Origin: CAZMVY01 sp964653435
GTDB lineage: Bacteria > Planctomycetota > Phycisphaerae > UBA1845 > PWPN01
DNA: 64,000 nt
Direction: 5' to 3'
Assembly: GCA_964653435.1 (NCBI GenBank)
Contig: CAZZFA010000005.1
Span: 1-64,000, forward strand
A program made the translations under genes and the position numbers. Below the pieces are notes generated by a model. The model was given only the letters and a program-made list of their open reading frames with translations. It ran no database searches and was not told the DNA's origin. Below are positions 8,281 to 17,770 of this stretch, piece after piece; positions within the stretch are counted from its first letter, which is position 1; every line of letters begins with the position of its first letter.

Positions 8281-8817
8281 CTATGTGTCGCGCCCGGGTT
8301 CACTACCGGTCCGCGGGGCGCCGGTCGCATCCGACTCGGAGGAGTGCGCAAACCGCTGCCGCACAGCCTGAATCCGTCGCCAGTGCGTGCCGTCCCAGAA
8401 GACCTGTCGGCATCCGCTGCAGCGATAGAATTCGCGCGCCCAGACAAGGCTGCGAGCGGGAACGTCGGCCGAGACCTCTTCCCGCGTCGCCGGGACGAGT
8501 CGGCCGTTGCACTGCGTGCACCGGGCCTGCAAGACCGGAAGCCTCAATCTGCGCATCACGTATTCCACCTGGTCGAGAAGCCTGAGTCCGCGGGGAAGCA
8601 TCAGACCTGCAACCTGCCCGGAGGCAATGGGCTTTCGCTCGAACAGCTTGCCATCCGACGATATGACGAGGCGTTCCTCACGCTGCGCCAGATCCACCAG
8701 CTCCGCGTCGTCGATGCCCTCCCGGTAGAAGGTGTCGTGACCGAGCGCACGCAGCCATCGCGCGAGCCCGCCGCACATCGCGTCGCAGGCAATCCGGGCC
8801 GGTCCGTTCTCGGGCAT
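8281..8817 (-). CDS. Mut7-C RNase domain protein with zinc ribbon
   Basis: The 178-residue protein matches the Mut7-C family, a PIN-like putative RNase fold joined to a zinc ribbon. The N-terminal signature DAMCGGLARWLRALGHD (residues 12-28) and the acidic SSD (about 53-55) supply the likely metal-binding carboxylates. The zinc ribbon is formed by CTQC (100-103) and CSGC (133-136). The family is named after the C-terminus of the Mut-7 exonuclease; bacterial members are uncharacterised in detail. ATG 8817 starts at MPENGP; the open frame upstream has no conserved sequence. The gene converges on the ncRNA, its stop lying about 58 bp from the ncRNA terminator. Confidence 0.8.
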   Translation of the reverse strand: MPENGPARIACDAMCGGLARWLRALGHDTFYREGIDDAELVDLAQREERLVISSDGKLFERKPIASGQVAGLMLPRGLRLLDQVEYVMRRLRLPVLQARCTQCNGRLVPATREEVSADVPARSLVWAREFYRCSGCRQVFWDGTHWRRIQAVRQRFAHSSESDATGAPRTGSEPGRDT

Positions 8818-8971
8818 GATGCTCTGGTATACGCGCCGCGCCCGCCTTCGGGCAAGCCCACACCTCTGCCGCACTACGGACGCGACGGACGGGGCCCGAA
8901 GCCGCACGTTTCTGGCCGCAACGGTACGCGGGGGCTAGAATGCCGACGGAACATGATACGGAGGCGAGGCC

Positions 8972-9283
8972 ATGTCCACGCTGGTTGAGTTCTCCATGTC
9001 ACCGATGGGCAAGGGCGAGTCGGTGAGTGAGTATGTGGCGCACAGCCTTGAAATCATCGAGGCGAGCGGGTTGCCCTATCGCATGGGTCCGATGGGAACG
9101 GTACTCGAGGGCGAGTGGGCCGAGGTGTTCGGAGTCATTCAGAAGTGCTATGAGCGGATGATGCAAGACTGCAACCGCATCACATGCACGATCTATGTGG
9201 ATTGGCGGCGCGGTCACGAGAACCGTCTGGAGGCCAAGGTCGCCAGCGTGGAGAAGAAAGTGGGCCACAAGCTCAGGACCTGA
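8972..9283 (+). CDS. MTH1187/YkoF-like thiamine-binding family protein (DUF77)
   Basis: This 103-residue protein has the features of the DUF77/MTH1187 family of small ferredoxin-like-fold proteins, some of which bind thiamine or its pyrimidine. It shows the N-terminal VEFSMSPMGKGESVSEYVA, the central YRMGPMGTVLEG and the C-terminal K..SVEKKVG helix. It probably forms a tetramer in the cytoplasm. ATG 8972 has GGAGGCGAGG just upstream. The heme-pathway gene begins 38 bp after its stop in the same direction, a likely operon without an obvious functional link. Confidence 0.85.
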   Translation: MSTLVEFSMSPMGKGESVSEYVAHSLEIIEASGLPYRMGPMGTVLEGEWAEVFGVIQKCYERMMQDCNRITCTIYVDWRRGHENRLEAKVASVEKKVGHKLRT

Positions 9284-9321
9284 GACACGGCCGGGGTGCG
9301 GCCGGAGCAGCGGAACAGCCG

Positions 9322-10362
9322 ATGAGCAACCTCACGGGACTGGATGCGGAGATCGTCAGCATCGTGCAGGAGGCCGTCCCCCTTGTGGAGCGGCCTTTTG
9401 CGGAGATCGCCGGCCGGCTCGGAACCGCCGAGCAGGAGGTGATCAACCGGCTGACCCGGCTGAAGGGCGAAGCGCGTGTGATTCGGCAGATCTCCGCGAT
9501 TTTCGATACCCGGGCGCTCGGCTACCGCAGCGCACTGGTGGCTGCGAAGTACAGCCCGGACGCCGTGGATCACGCCGCTTCCGTCGTCGGTGAACATCCG
9601 GGGGTCTCGCACAATTATCGCCGGGACCACGCCTATAACCTCTGGTACACGCTGGCCGTACCGCCGAACAGTCGCCTCGGCCTTGACGGCACGATCGAAC
9701 GGCTGCATCAGCTCAGCAACGCGGTCGTCACGCGCAAGATGGAGACCCTCAGGCTCTTCAAGATCGGCGTGCGGCTGGACGTCAAGGGTGAACGATCCAC
9801 CGACTCTCGCGGAGCCGTCGCCGCGTACGATGAGGAGGATCAGGAGCAGGCCCGCTCGTACCCCCTTACGGAGACCGATATCCGCGCCATCCGCGTGCTG
9901 CAGCGCGACCTGCCGTTGACGGCGTCGCCCTTTGATGCGATCGCCGCGCAAGGCGGATTCACGACACCCGATCTGCTCGCAATTGCGCAACGGCTGCTGG
10001 ACCGCAGGCAAATGCGGCGCTACGCGGCCGTCCTGCGGCACCGTGAGGCGGGTTTCTCCCACAACTGCATGGGGGTGTGGAACGTGCCGGACGATCGCGT
10101 GGACGAAGTCGGTACCGCAATGGCCCGCTTCGACGCCGTGAGCCACTGTTACCTCCGCCCGCGCTACGAGGACTGGCCCTACAACATCTTCACGATGGTG
10201 CACGGCCGGACGCCACAGGAATGCCGCGCTGTTCTCGACGCGATTGCCGAGGCCACCGGCGTCCGCGAGCGGGGCGCCCTGTGGAGCACGAAGGAGTACA
10301 AGAAGACGCGGGTGAGCTACTTCACACCCGAAATCGAGCAGTGGGAGGCGCGTTTCGGATGA
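9322..10362 (+). CDS. Fused siroheme decarboxylase AhbA-AhbB
   Basis: Two Lrp/AsnC-like siroheme decarboxylase units are joined in one 346-residue chain. The first half (about 5-155) has a winged-helix start, FDTRALGYRSALVA and HNYRRDHAYNLWYTL. The second half (about 180-340) repeats this as MRRYAAVLRHREAGFSHNCMGVW and HCYLRPRYEDWPYNIFTMVHG. The paired motifs with His and Arg/Tyr (YRR.H.YN and YLRPRYEDWPYN) are the substrate-binding signatures of AhbA/AhbB (NirDL family). These convert siroheme to 12,18-didecarboxysiroheme in the alternative heme route or the heme d1 route. ATG 9322 is chosen because homology begins here; the open frame runs upstream into the previous gene. No ahbC or ahbD is in the window. 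Confidence 0.85.
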   Translation: MSNLTGLDAEIVSIVQEAVPLVERPFAEIAGRLGTAEQEVINRLTRLKGEARVIRQISAIFDTRALGYRSALVAAKYSPDAVDHAASVVGEHPGVSHNYRRDHAYNLWYTLAVPPNSRLGLDGTIERLHQLSNAVVTRKMETLRLFKIGVRLDVKGERSTDSRGAVAAYDEEDQEQARSYPLTETDIRAIRVLQRDLPLTASPFDAIAAQGGFTTPDLLAIAQRLLDRRQMRRYAAVLRHREAGFSHNCMGVWNVPDDRVDEVGTAMARFDAVSHCYLRPRYEDWPYNIFTMVHGRTPQECRAVLDAIAEATGVRERGALWSTKEYKKTRVSYFTPEIEQWEARFG

Positions 10363-10410
10363 CAGACCGGGCGCGGCCGGCCGCGCGACGGCTGAACCCT
10401 CATCGCCCGC

Positions 10411-10770
10411 CTACCGCTCGACCCGGAACCGCCGGTTTCCGTCGCTTGGAAAGACCTTGATCGGCCGGTGCGCGCGAGCCTCCGCATCATCAAGGTCCGT
10501 ATAGGCAAATATGATGATCCGATCGCCCGTCTGCACCAGACGCGCCGCCGCCCCGTTGACCATGACGGTCCCGCTCTTGCGAGGGGCCTCGATGAGGTAC
10601 GTGTCAAAACGGGCGCCATTATCGACGTCGGCGATCCAGATTCGCTCGTATGGGATGAGGTCCGCGGCGTCCATCAGGTCGCGATCGAGTGCGAGCGAAC
10701 CCTCGTAGGACAACAACGTCTCCGTGACTTCCGCAAGATGGATCTTCGATTTCAGTATCGTTCTTCGCAT
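10411..10770 (-). CDS. panD: Aspartate 1-decarboxylase (pyruvoyl-dependent)
   Basis: PanD makes beta-alanine from aspartate for pantothenate and CoA synthesis. It is a 119-residue proenzyme that cleaves itself between G24 and S25 (YEGSLALD) to create the pyruvoyl group. Other conserved elements are the N-terminal LKSKIH, DLIPYERI (39-46), NGARFDTY (53-60) with the catalytic tyrosine, and NGAAARL.Q.GD. Length and order are normal. It is a single gene convergent with ahbAB; no other pan gene is nearby. Confidence 0.95.
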   Translation of the reverse strand: MRRTILKSKIHLAEVTETLLSYEGSLALDRDLMDAADLIPYERIWIADVDNGARFDTYLIEAPRKSGTVMVNGAAARLVQTGDRIIIFAYTDLDDAEARAHRPIKVFPSDGNRRFRVER

Positions 10771-10995
10771 GCCAGGCCTTCTTTGCCGGCTATTCTATCC
10801 GAGGGCGGGCAAACAGGGTAGCGGCATCCCGACGCGCCGTCCTGCCGGTCAAGCCGGTGCAGGCCGGGGTGCGTCGCGCACGGCAGTCGCGGGGCATTTC
10901 CGATTGTCCGGGCCAACGGTTCGGTGCATAATGGTGTCTAGAGAAACAGGGGCAACGCGGCGTCCGGTCCGATGGGCTTGCTCTGGAGGATCGAT

Positions 10996-12174
10996 ATGGC
11001 ACTTCCTCAGGGGATCCCGGCGTGGATGATCGTCGGTTGGGTCATGGGCGGCATTTGCGCGGCAGCCTCGGCTCAAGACACGCGGCCGGCGACGGGACAG
11101 CGCGTGCATGTGTACTCCACGGGGGCGTCGGCGCCTGCCGTGCCGGGTCAACGGATTCGCATCACGAGAAACGGCCCGCTGGAAGCGGGCAACGGTGCCT
11201 CCCGGCGCGCATCCGCAGTCGGCGAAACGCCGCATTACCTCGACGGCGTCTACCGCATCGCGGCGGATTCGAACACTTCGGCGGGAGAGGCGGACCAGAC
11301 GCCCGCAGCGGGCAGCCGGGGTAGACCGAGCACCGATGAGAATGCGACGCCGATGCAGGACAACTGGTATGCCCGGTGGCAGGCGGCGTGCGGCTACGCG
11401 GGCTTTGTTCCCGCCATGATCTATCCGGACGATCTCGTCTTCTACGGGTACCAGACCTACGGCCGTGCGGCGGAAGCGGGCTTTGAGGCGGGCAAGGATG
11501 CCGGGCGGCGCGAGACGCTTTTCAAGGGCGCGCTCGACATGTACAACGAGCGGATGGGCAATCCGCCCACGCCGTCGGCGGAAGCACCGGGCAACGGCGG
11601 CACCGCCGTTTACCCGTATGCGATGCCGCCCTCGTGGGATGCCTATCACTCGGGGTCGCGAGCGGGCCGGTATGAGGCCCAGCTCTGGCTTGCGCGTGAT
11701 CGCAATCTCGTTCGGACCGCGCGCCTGTACGTGCAGAAGGGTGAGCAGCTTTTCCGCGCCGGCAGATATGCCGAGGCAGCGGATGCGTTCCGCCTGGCGG
11801 CAACATCGGACAACGGCGATGCCTCGTCGCGTCTCCTGGCGGCTCACGCGTACTTCGCCCTCGGGCAATACGACAAGGCCGTAACTTACCTGCGGCGGGC
11901 GTTCGAACTCCAGCCGAAGATCGCGTTTCTCGACTTCAGCATCCACACGGAATATGGCAGCGCGGACGATTTCGAGAGGCACGTGCAGGCGCTTCAGAAG
12001 GCTTGCGAGGACCGGCCGAACGATGCAACGGCGCTGACCCTGCTGGGCTACGTGTACCGTCACTCGGGCAACCGGGAAGCGAGCGACAAGGTACTTGCAC
12101 GGGCATACAAGCTGGCCCCTCAGGACCGCCTGCTGAAGCGCTTGTACGACGCGGACCCCGACCCGAAGAGGTAG
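10996..12174 (+). CDS. Exported TPR-repeat protein
   Basis: The 392-residue protein has an N-terminal signal peptide (about residues 1-27, ending ICAAASAQ). A Pro/Gly/Ala-rich region follows, then a segment (about 110-225) with aromatic repeats such as GYQTYGRAAEAGFEAGKDAG. The C-terminal half holds at least three tetratricopeptide repeats (KGEQLFRAGRYAEAADAF, AAHAYFALGQYDKAVTYL, LLGYVYRHSGNREASDKV). TPRs mediate protein contacts, so a periplasmic or surface assembly role is likely. ATG 10996 has a strong GGAGGA at 10985-10990; an ATG at 10972 lies in frame but without such a site. Confidence 0.8.
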   Translation: MALPQGIPAWMIVGWVMGGICAAASAQDTRPATGQRVHVYSTGASAPAVPGQRIRITRNGPLEAGNGASRRASAVGETPHYLDGVYRIAADSNTSAGEADQTPAAGSRGRPSTDENATPMQDNWYARWQAACGYAGFVPAMIYPDDLVFYGYQTYGRAAEAGFEAGKDAGRRETLFKGALDMYNERMGNPPTPSAEAPGNGGTAVYPYAMPPSWDAYHSGSRAGRYEAQLWLARDRNLVRTARLYVQKGEQLFRAGRYAEAADAFRLAATSDNGDASSRLLAAHAYFALGQYDKAVTYLRRAFELQPKIAFLDFSIHTEYGSADDFERHVQALQKACEDRPNDATALTLLGYVYRHSGNREASDKVLARAYKLAPQDRLLKRLYDADPDPKR

Positions 12175-12183
12175 CCGTCCGGG

Positions 12184-13521
12184 CTACTGTCGGGGCTCGC
12201 CCGCTCGGCTCGCGGCGGCGTCTTCCGCGAGCGGCAGCGCCCGACTCGCCGGAGCACCGGTGACCACGGGATATGCGGTCTGTTCCGCCCATGTTCGCAA
12301 TGCCGCGCCCGCCGCACGTTTCGTTTCCTCCCCGATTCGGCGAAGGTCTTCCCGGGTCGCCTGATTCGCATAGAGCACCGAGACGGCCAGGGCGTCGCGG
12401 CGTTCCGGGGAGAATTGCTTCTCCACGACGGCCTGCAGCGAAGACGCCGGGATGTGCGCGATTGTCAGCTTTTCGCCGGGCTGCAATTGGCGGATGCGGG
12501 CGGGATCGGGCAGCGCCGGGGCGGTTGTCGGGACGGCTGGAACTCGGGCGGGCTCTTTGCCGTTCGGACCGGGCTGAACGCACCAGTAGAGTTGCGCGAA
12601 GCCTGCCCCCTCCGGGCCGAAGTTGAGGTTCACGCATACCGGCCGGTCCCAGGTGCTTTGCATCCGGGCCACAAACTCGCCGCTCTGCCGGCTGAGAAGC
12701 AGCCGCACGGGCTGCGTACCCTTGCGAATCAGCGGCGGCGCTGCGTCGATGACCTCGATATCCACGCTGTTGCTGACGACCTTGCCCACGCCCGCCTCGA
12801 TCCACTCCGGCCGGCTCCACTGCGGCTGATACGTGAACTGCACGCGGTAGCGGCCCTTCGCGAGGAGCGGGTAACGTGCCCAGCCCCGGTTGAACTCGGC
12901 GAGATCGACAACGCATTGATGCCCCGGCGCGAGCACGGAGACCGGCCCACCGGTTGCCAGGTCGTTGACCGTTTTCTGTACGGCGAGGTCGTCGTCGATC
13001 GATTCCGTGCGGAGATCGACCGGCTGACCCGTCGGTGAGGTGACTTCCAGGAAGTCGCCGACGGCGAGCATCAGGCCGACCTTCTCGGCGAGCGAAGCCG
13101 GTCGGGTTGCGGCAGCCGCGACATCCCAGGGAAGCTTTGCTTCGAATGGCGAACGATTCTCCGTCACGACCCGCAGGCGTACCGGTTGATCCCATCGCGT
13201 CCGGGGGGGATCGGCCTCCAGGCGAACGGACACGCCGCAGAAGAACACATCCTCGAGTTCCTCCATCAACTCGCGGGCGGCCAGGGCGATCTCCTGCCTG
13301 GGATTGTCGATCTCGCGACGAAGATACGGAATCGCGGCGGGTCCGACCCCGGCGATTCGACGGGCGGCCTCCTCGCGCTTCTGATACGAGCGGTTCGCCA
13401 ACGCGGCCACAAGGCGGGCGATCTCCTCGCCGGAGGCGGGGGCCGTCGTCTGGGCTGTCGCGGGTTCGAGCACCGTGACCAGAGACACCCACACACAAGC
13501 AAGCGGATAGAGCAATCTCAT
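12184..13521 (-). CDS. Exported protein with short HEAT-like N-terminal segment
   Basis: This 445-residue protein has a signal peptide (MRLLYPLACVWVSLVTVLEP, then ATAQ). An alpha-helical HEAT-like segment follows (about 30-90: ARLVAALANRSYQKREEAARRIA, then AIPYLRREIDN). The rest is beta-rich and extracytoplasmic, with motifs such as QPVRLRVVTENRSPFEAKLPWDV, resembling domains that bind or measure pressure-type loads, but I cannot name the family. The C-terminal ~60 residues are Ala/Arg-rich. It converges with the TPR gene with only 9 bp between stops. The description is from composition only; no function is assigned. Confidence 0.65.
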   Translation of the reverse strand: MRLLYPLACVWVSLVTVLEPATAQTTAPASGEEIARLVAALANRSYQKREEAARRIAGVGPAAIPYLRREIDNPRQEIALAARELMEELEDVFFCGVSVRLEADPPRTRWDQPVRLRVVTENRSPFEAKLPWDVAAAATRPASLAEKVGLMLAVGDFLEVTSPTGQPVDLRTESIDDDLAVQKTVNDLATGGPVSVLAPGHQCVVDLAEFNRGWARYPLLAKGRYRVQFTYQPQWSRPEWIEAGVGKVVSNSVDIEVIDAAPPLIRKGTQPVRLLLSRQSGEFVARMQSTWDRPVCVNLNFGPEGAGFAQLYWCVQPGPNGKEPARVPAVPTTAPALPDPARIRQLQPGEKLTIAHIPASSLQAVVEKQFSPERRDALAVSVLYANQATREDLRRIGEETKRAAGAALRTWAEQTAYPVVTGAPASRALPLAEDAAASRAGEPRQ

Positions 13522-13792
13522 ACTGGCATTCTATCGACCATTTCAGGGTATTTCCTTCCCAGGAACCCGGGGCAATCCGATGCGGCGGCCGCCCTCGGGG
13601 CACGCAGGACATCGAAGTCCCGGGGCCCGCTCTTGACGTCCGCCTCCCGCCGTGTTAGCTTGCGATCGGGTAGACGCACGGTGCCGGGGGCGGGCATGTG
13701 TGTTTCTCCCCGGCGATTCCCTCGTCTGCTCGCGGACGCTTTTCGACGTCGCACGGTCAGATCGTCAACATTTCAGGCAGAGGAGCGGAAGA

Positions 13793-16700
13793 ATGACTCG
13801 AGCATCCAGGTTATTCGGGATGTTTCTGGCGGCATTGGCGTGGACCGCGACCGGCCCCGTTCTTGCCACGGACTATACATGGAGGAACCCGGTCGACGGA
13901 AACAGCTCGGTGCCGGAGAACTGGAATCCCACCGGCACGCCCGACAGCACGTCGCTGGTCACGTTGCCGGCATTCTCGAACCAGTCATATACGGTCAATC
14001 ACGACGCCGACGGCTGGACGATCAACGACCTCAAGGTATACGGCTACGCGACCGCGCATCTGAACGGGCATGGTCTGACTGTCAACTCCGGCGGGGACTT
14101 CTACAACTACAGCACGCTCAAGATCACCAGTGCCACCTACAACCCGACGGGCACGGTGTCCCTTCACGACTACGCCGTCCTTCGACTGGTGAACGGGACG
14201 GTGGCGGGGTACGTCAACACGGCGACCGGCACCTCCGTTCTGGGCTACGGCACGATCAGCAACAACCTGACCAATAACGCCGGCCTGATTCGCGCCGAGA
14301 ACGGGCAACTCAACATCACCCTGGCCGGCGACTCCCACAACAGCGGAACGCTTTCGGCGCTCAGCGGGGCAACGCTGTATATCGGCAATACCGCAGATAT
14401 CAAGAACGGCGACACCATCAGTCCCGCAGGGGGAACAATCAAGGGATATCAATACGCCGTGTATACGCTTGTGAACGGTACATCGTCGGCCGGCCGTCTG
14501 ATCAGCGGATACGGCGCCATCGACCGGTACTACGTCCGCAATACGGGCAGCGGCGGCGACGCCGGCACCATACGTCCGACCGGCGGCACGCTGACGCTCA
14601 CCTGCGGCTTCCTCAACGGGGAACAATGGGGCATCATCGAACTGCCGTCCGGGGGCACCCTGTCGCTTCCCAACAACACGTGGACGAACTACGCGACCAT
14701 CACGATGACCGGCGGCTCGATCACGGGCCAGACGATGTCGCAGAACAGCGGCTCGGGCCTCACGGTCACGTCCGGCAGCACGAACGCCATCCAGAACGTC
14801 ACGTTCAACTCGGGGGCGACGATCAGCGGCGGGGCCACGCTGACCATTACGGGAACAGGCACGCTCAACGGCGCAACCCTCGCCGAATCCGGGGCAGGGG
14901 GGTACGTCAACGTGGGCAGCGGCGCCATCGTCCAGGGACGGGGCGTCATCTACCCGGACGTGACCGTCAACGGCTCCCTGGCGGCCAATTCGAACGGAAA
15001 CACGCTGGCCCTCAACGGCACCCTCAACGTGGCGTCCGGCAGGTCCGCCTGCGCCACGGGCGGGGGCACGCTGGATCTCAACGGCGACGTGACGAACGGC
15101 GGCCAGCTTTACGGCAACGGCGGCACGGTTACGATAGACGCGACCGTCACCAACAGCGGCAATCTGTATGCGACCGGCGGCGGCACCGTCACGGTCAACG
15201 CGGCGCTGATCGCAAACGCCGGCAGCAACACGTACGCCACCGGCGGCGGCACGCTGAATCTCGCGAATGCCGTCTACAACCGCGGCAGTGTTTACGCCAA
15301 TTCCGGCACGGTAAACCTCACCGGCACGATCAAGGCCGGAACGGCCGAGACGGGTGACTTTGCCGCCACGTCCGGTGGGCTCAACCTCGCTGCGGCCACG
15401 GTCGAGAGCAATGTGCGGAATACGTTTACGGCCAACAGCGGCGGGACCGTTACACTGTGGGGCAACCCGAACACCGCCACGTTGTACGTGGGGGAGCCTC
15501 TCCGGCCGCGGGGCGGCACGATCACCGTCGGCCCCGGTCAGACCCTCACCAACGCCTCCGGCAAGTCGATTGCGGGATACGGCACGCTGCTGGGAGAGGG
15601 CCTTGCCCTGAGCAACCAGGGCGTGATCGAGGCGAACGGCGGTACGCTCGACGTGCACGGCAATATTACGAATACCGGAACCATGCGGGCCGCCGGCGGC
15701 TGCACCCTGAACATCGGAAGCACGCTGACCAACGGCAACCAGATCTATGCAAGTGCCAACTCGACAGTGAACCTGAACAGCGCGGACCTGACCAACAACG
15801 GCAGCATCTACACCAACGGCTCGAACGCCCTGATCGCCGTCGCCGACGCCACGCCGCAGGGGAGCGGTTCGTTCACGGCCGGCCCGGGCGGCACGCTGCG
15901 GTTCGCCGGCGGGTTCACGAACGCGAATCTCAGCCAGACGAGCCCACTCCTGCTGGTCGGCGGGACGATTACCGTCAGCTCCGGCAGCATGACGAATGCC
16001 GCGACCAAATTGCTATCGGGCAACGGCGTGCTCCTGGATCCCGGCACGATGCTCATCAACGAAGGCACCGTAGCCGCCTCCGGTGGAGGGCTGAAGATCT
16101 ATGCGGACGTCAGCAACAGCGGAACCCTGCGGGCAACGGGTTCGTACCCGGTGAACGTCTTGGGCAGCCTTACCAACTCCGTCACGGGGGTCGTCCGCTC
16201 GGAAAACGGCGCCGCGGTGACCCTGTCCGGCGTGACGAACGCCGGTACGGTTGAGGTTGTGAACGGGGGCGGTACGGGCACCATCACGATCACCGGGAAC
16301 GCGGACGGCGCGGGCCTCTACTCCCTGCAGAACGGGCGGATGGTTTTCCGGCAGGACCTTATGATGCCCGACGGCGGGCGGATTCACGACTCCGGCGCGT
16401 CGTCACAAATCGAGGTCATGGGCAACCTCACCAAGCAGGGCAGCGCCGCCGGATTCGCGGCCGAACACACTGATATGCGGCTATACAGCGCCGGCCCGGT
16501 GGTCCCCCTGCTCAAGTCTGTGAATTGGCAGGCTCAGGACAGGGGAGCAATCCTTTTCGGGCTCGACAACAACCTGGCGCTGGGCCATCTTGCCTTCGGC
16601 GACGGGGAGGGGCCGCCCGGCTCGGACCGCTTTGTGCTGTCTCCGCAGACTACCATCTACTGCTACGGGTTGACGATCAACGCCGACGCGGAGGTGGACC

Positions 16701-17029
16701 TTGGCGGACGCACGATCTACTACCTGCGTGCCGGGGTCGTTCACAACGGCATTCAGGGGACGGGCTTCGAGAACCTTGGTCAGTATTTCAACGGCGATAT
16801 CATCGAACTCACGCCGTCGAAAGGGGACTTCGATGCCGACGGCGACGTTGATCTGACCGACTTCGCCCGCTTCCAGGCGTGTTTCAACGGTCCGAACCGG
16901 CCGCCCACGAACTTCGGCTGCGCGAATGCGGACTATGAACCGGACGGCGACGTGGACCTGGCCGATTTCGCCGTGTTCCAGAGTTGTTTCAACGGCCCGA
17001 ACCGCCCGCCGGCAGCGGGGTGTCCGTAA
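13793..17029 (+). CDS. Large secreted beta-helix surface protein with paired dockerin-like tail
   Basis: The 1078-residue exported protein has a signal peptide (FLAALAWTATGPVLATD). About 900 residues follow of short imperfect repeats such as ITNTGTMRAAGG.TLNI and SNSGTLRATG, typical of autotransporter-like right-handed beta-helices. Compositionally it is Gly/Thr/Asn/Ser-rich with almost no Lys. The tail (last ~70 residues) carries two EF-hand-like dockerin repeats (DADGDVDLTDF and PDGDVDLADF), each followed by CFNGPNRPP. Such proteins are extracellular adhesin- or matrix-like. No autotransporter barrel is present, so the tail may serve in sorting or docking. AGGAG at 13781-13785 supports ATG 13793. 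A weak promoter (TTGACG, 17 bases, TAGCTT) lies at 13633-13661. Confidence 0.8.
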   Translation: MTRASRLFGMFLAALAWTATGPVLATDYTWRNPVDGNSSVPENWNPTGTPDSTSLVTLPAFSNQSYTVNHDADGWTINDLKVYGYATAHLNGHGLTVNSGGDFYNYSTLKITSATYNPTGTVSLHDYAVLRLVNGTVAGYVNTATGTSVLGYGTISNNLTNNAGLIRAENGQLNITLAGDSHNSGTLSALSGATLYIGNTADIKNGDTISPAGGTIKGYQYAVYTLVNGTSSAGRLISGYGAIDRYYVRNTGSGGDAGTIRPTGGTLTLTCGFLNGEQWGIIELPSGGTLSLPNNTWTNYATITMTGGSITGQTMSQNSGSGLTVTSGSTNAIQNVTFNSGATISGGATLTITGTGTLNGATLAESGAGGYVNVGSGAIVQGRGVIYPDVTVNGSLAANSNGNTLALNGTLNVASGRSACATGGGTLDLNGDVTNGGQLYGNGGTVTIDATVTNSGNLYATGGGTVTVNAALIANAGSNTYATGGGTLNLANAVYNRGSVYANSGTVNLTGTIKAGTAETGDFAATSGGLNLAAATVESNVRNTFTANSGGTVTLWGNPNTATLYVGEPLRPRGGTITVGPGQTLTNASGKSIAGYGTLLGEGLALSNQGVIEANGGTLDVHGNITNTGTMRAAGGCTLNIGSTLTNGNQIYASANSTVNLNSADLTNNGSIYTNGSNALIAVADATPQGSGSFTAGPGGTLRFAGGFTNANLSQTSPLLLVGGTITVSSGSMTNAATKLLSGNGVLLDPGTMLINEGTVAASGGGLKIYADVSNSGTLRATGSYPVNVLGSLTNSVTGVVRSENGAAVTLSGVTNAGTVEVVNGGGTGTITITGNADGAGLYSLQNGRMVFRQDLMMPDGGRIHDSGASSQIEVMGNLTKQGSAAGFAAEHTDMRLYSAGPVVPLLKSVNWQAQDRGAILFGLDNNLALGHLAFGDGEGPPGSDRFVLSPQTTIYCYGLTINADAEVDLGGRTIYYLRAGVVHNGIQGTGFENLGQYFNGDIIELTPSKGDFDADGDVDLTDFARFQACFNGPNRPPTNFGCANADYEPDGDVDLADFAVFQSCFNGPNRPPAAGCP

Positions 17030-17113
17030 CGCTGCCCGTGTACCGGGTTTCGGGGGCTGGGTGCAAGACCCAGGCTCGAAGGGCAAACGCAGGGGCTTCG
17101 AGTCCAGATTGCG

Positions 17114-17770
17114 TTACAGCCAGCGATCCTTGCGGGGGTAGTACGCCGGCTCGCGGTCGGGGTATCGTTTCTTGTACCGTCGGTATCGTTCGAGGTAGCG
17201 GCGATAAAGAACGTCCGGTGTGCGAATCCGGTGATGGCGGATTCGGATGAGGTACCGTTCCACGGCCCAGACGTTTCGCTCGGAGAATCGCCAGTCCACA
17301 CCGCGGACGTTCCGCAGGTCCGCCACGGCATACGCGATGAGGCGGCCGGTGAAGTCCACAAACGGCTCCACGTAATCCTCTACCAGGTCCTCGACGGAGG
17401 AGAAGACCGGCTTGCGCCCGTGCAGGCCGGGAAACCGCGACCGGCCGACCGTGCCGAACCGGCCGTTGTGTTCGAACAGAAAGAGGACGTGGTCGAGCCG
17501 GTCGGAGGATGCCAGATCGAGCACAAGCGGCGGATAGCCGTGCTGTTCGAGGATCGTCGCAGCCGTCAACGCGGCTTCGAGGCAGTGGGCGGTCCTGTGG
17601 CGGAGTACGCCCCGGAATGTTCGCAGTGTGTCGCCCCGGGTCTCCCGGTTGTACGGCAGGGTTTTCAGGAAGCGCTGGACCTGTTGCGGCGTGCGAAGAC
17701 GCCGGACAAGGCGCCATTCACTGGGCCGAAATGCGGATCGGTCGGGGATCATAGCGGCGGACGGGCTCAC
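17114..17770 (-). CDS. Transglutaminase-like cysteine protease-fold protein
   Basis: The 218-residue protein has a transglutaminase/papain-like core: C63 in RTAHCLEAA and H94 in DRLDHVLFLF, the usual Cys-His spacing for small bacterial members, with an acidic residue expected downstream. The C-terminal 60 residues are very basic (RRYLERYRRYKKRYPDRE) and may bind nucleic acid or membrane. The substrate is unknown. The GTG start at 17770 overlaps the TGA stop of the sigma-54 regulator, so it is translationally coupled to it; an internal ATG at 17752 is a possible alternative start. Confidence 0.65.
   Translation of the reverse strand: MSPSAAMIPDRSAFRPSEWRLVRRLRTPQQVQRFLKTLPYNRETRGDTLRTFRGVLRHRTAHCLEAALTAATILEQHGYPPLVLDLASSDRLDHVLFLFEHNGRFGTVGRSRFPGLHGRKPVFSSVEDLVEDYVEPFVDFTGRLIAYAVADLRNVRGVDWRFSERNVWAVERYLIRIRHHRIRTPDVLYRRYLERYRRYKKRYPDREPAYYPRKDRWL

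Noticed and set aside
13633..13661. TTGACG-17-TAGCTT as a promoter for the beta-helix protein
   Set aside because: The -10 box matches at only three positions; mentioned with the gene but not called as a feature.
17041..17113. GGGGCTTCGAGTCC-like sequence resembling a tRNA T-arm
   Set aside because: No matching acceptor, D or anticodon arms can be folded around it.
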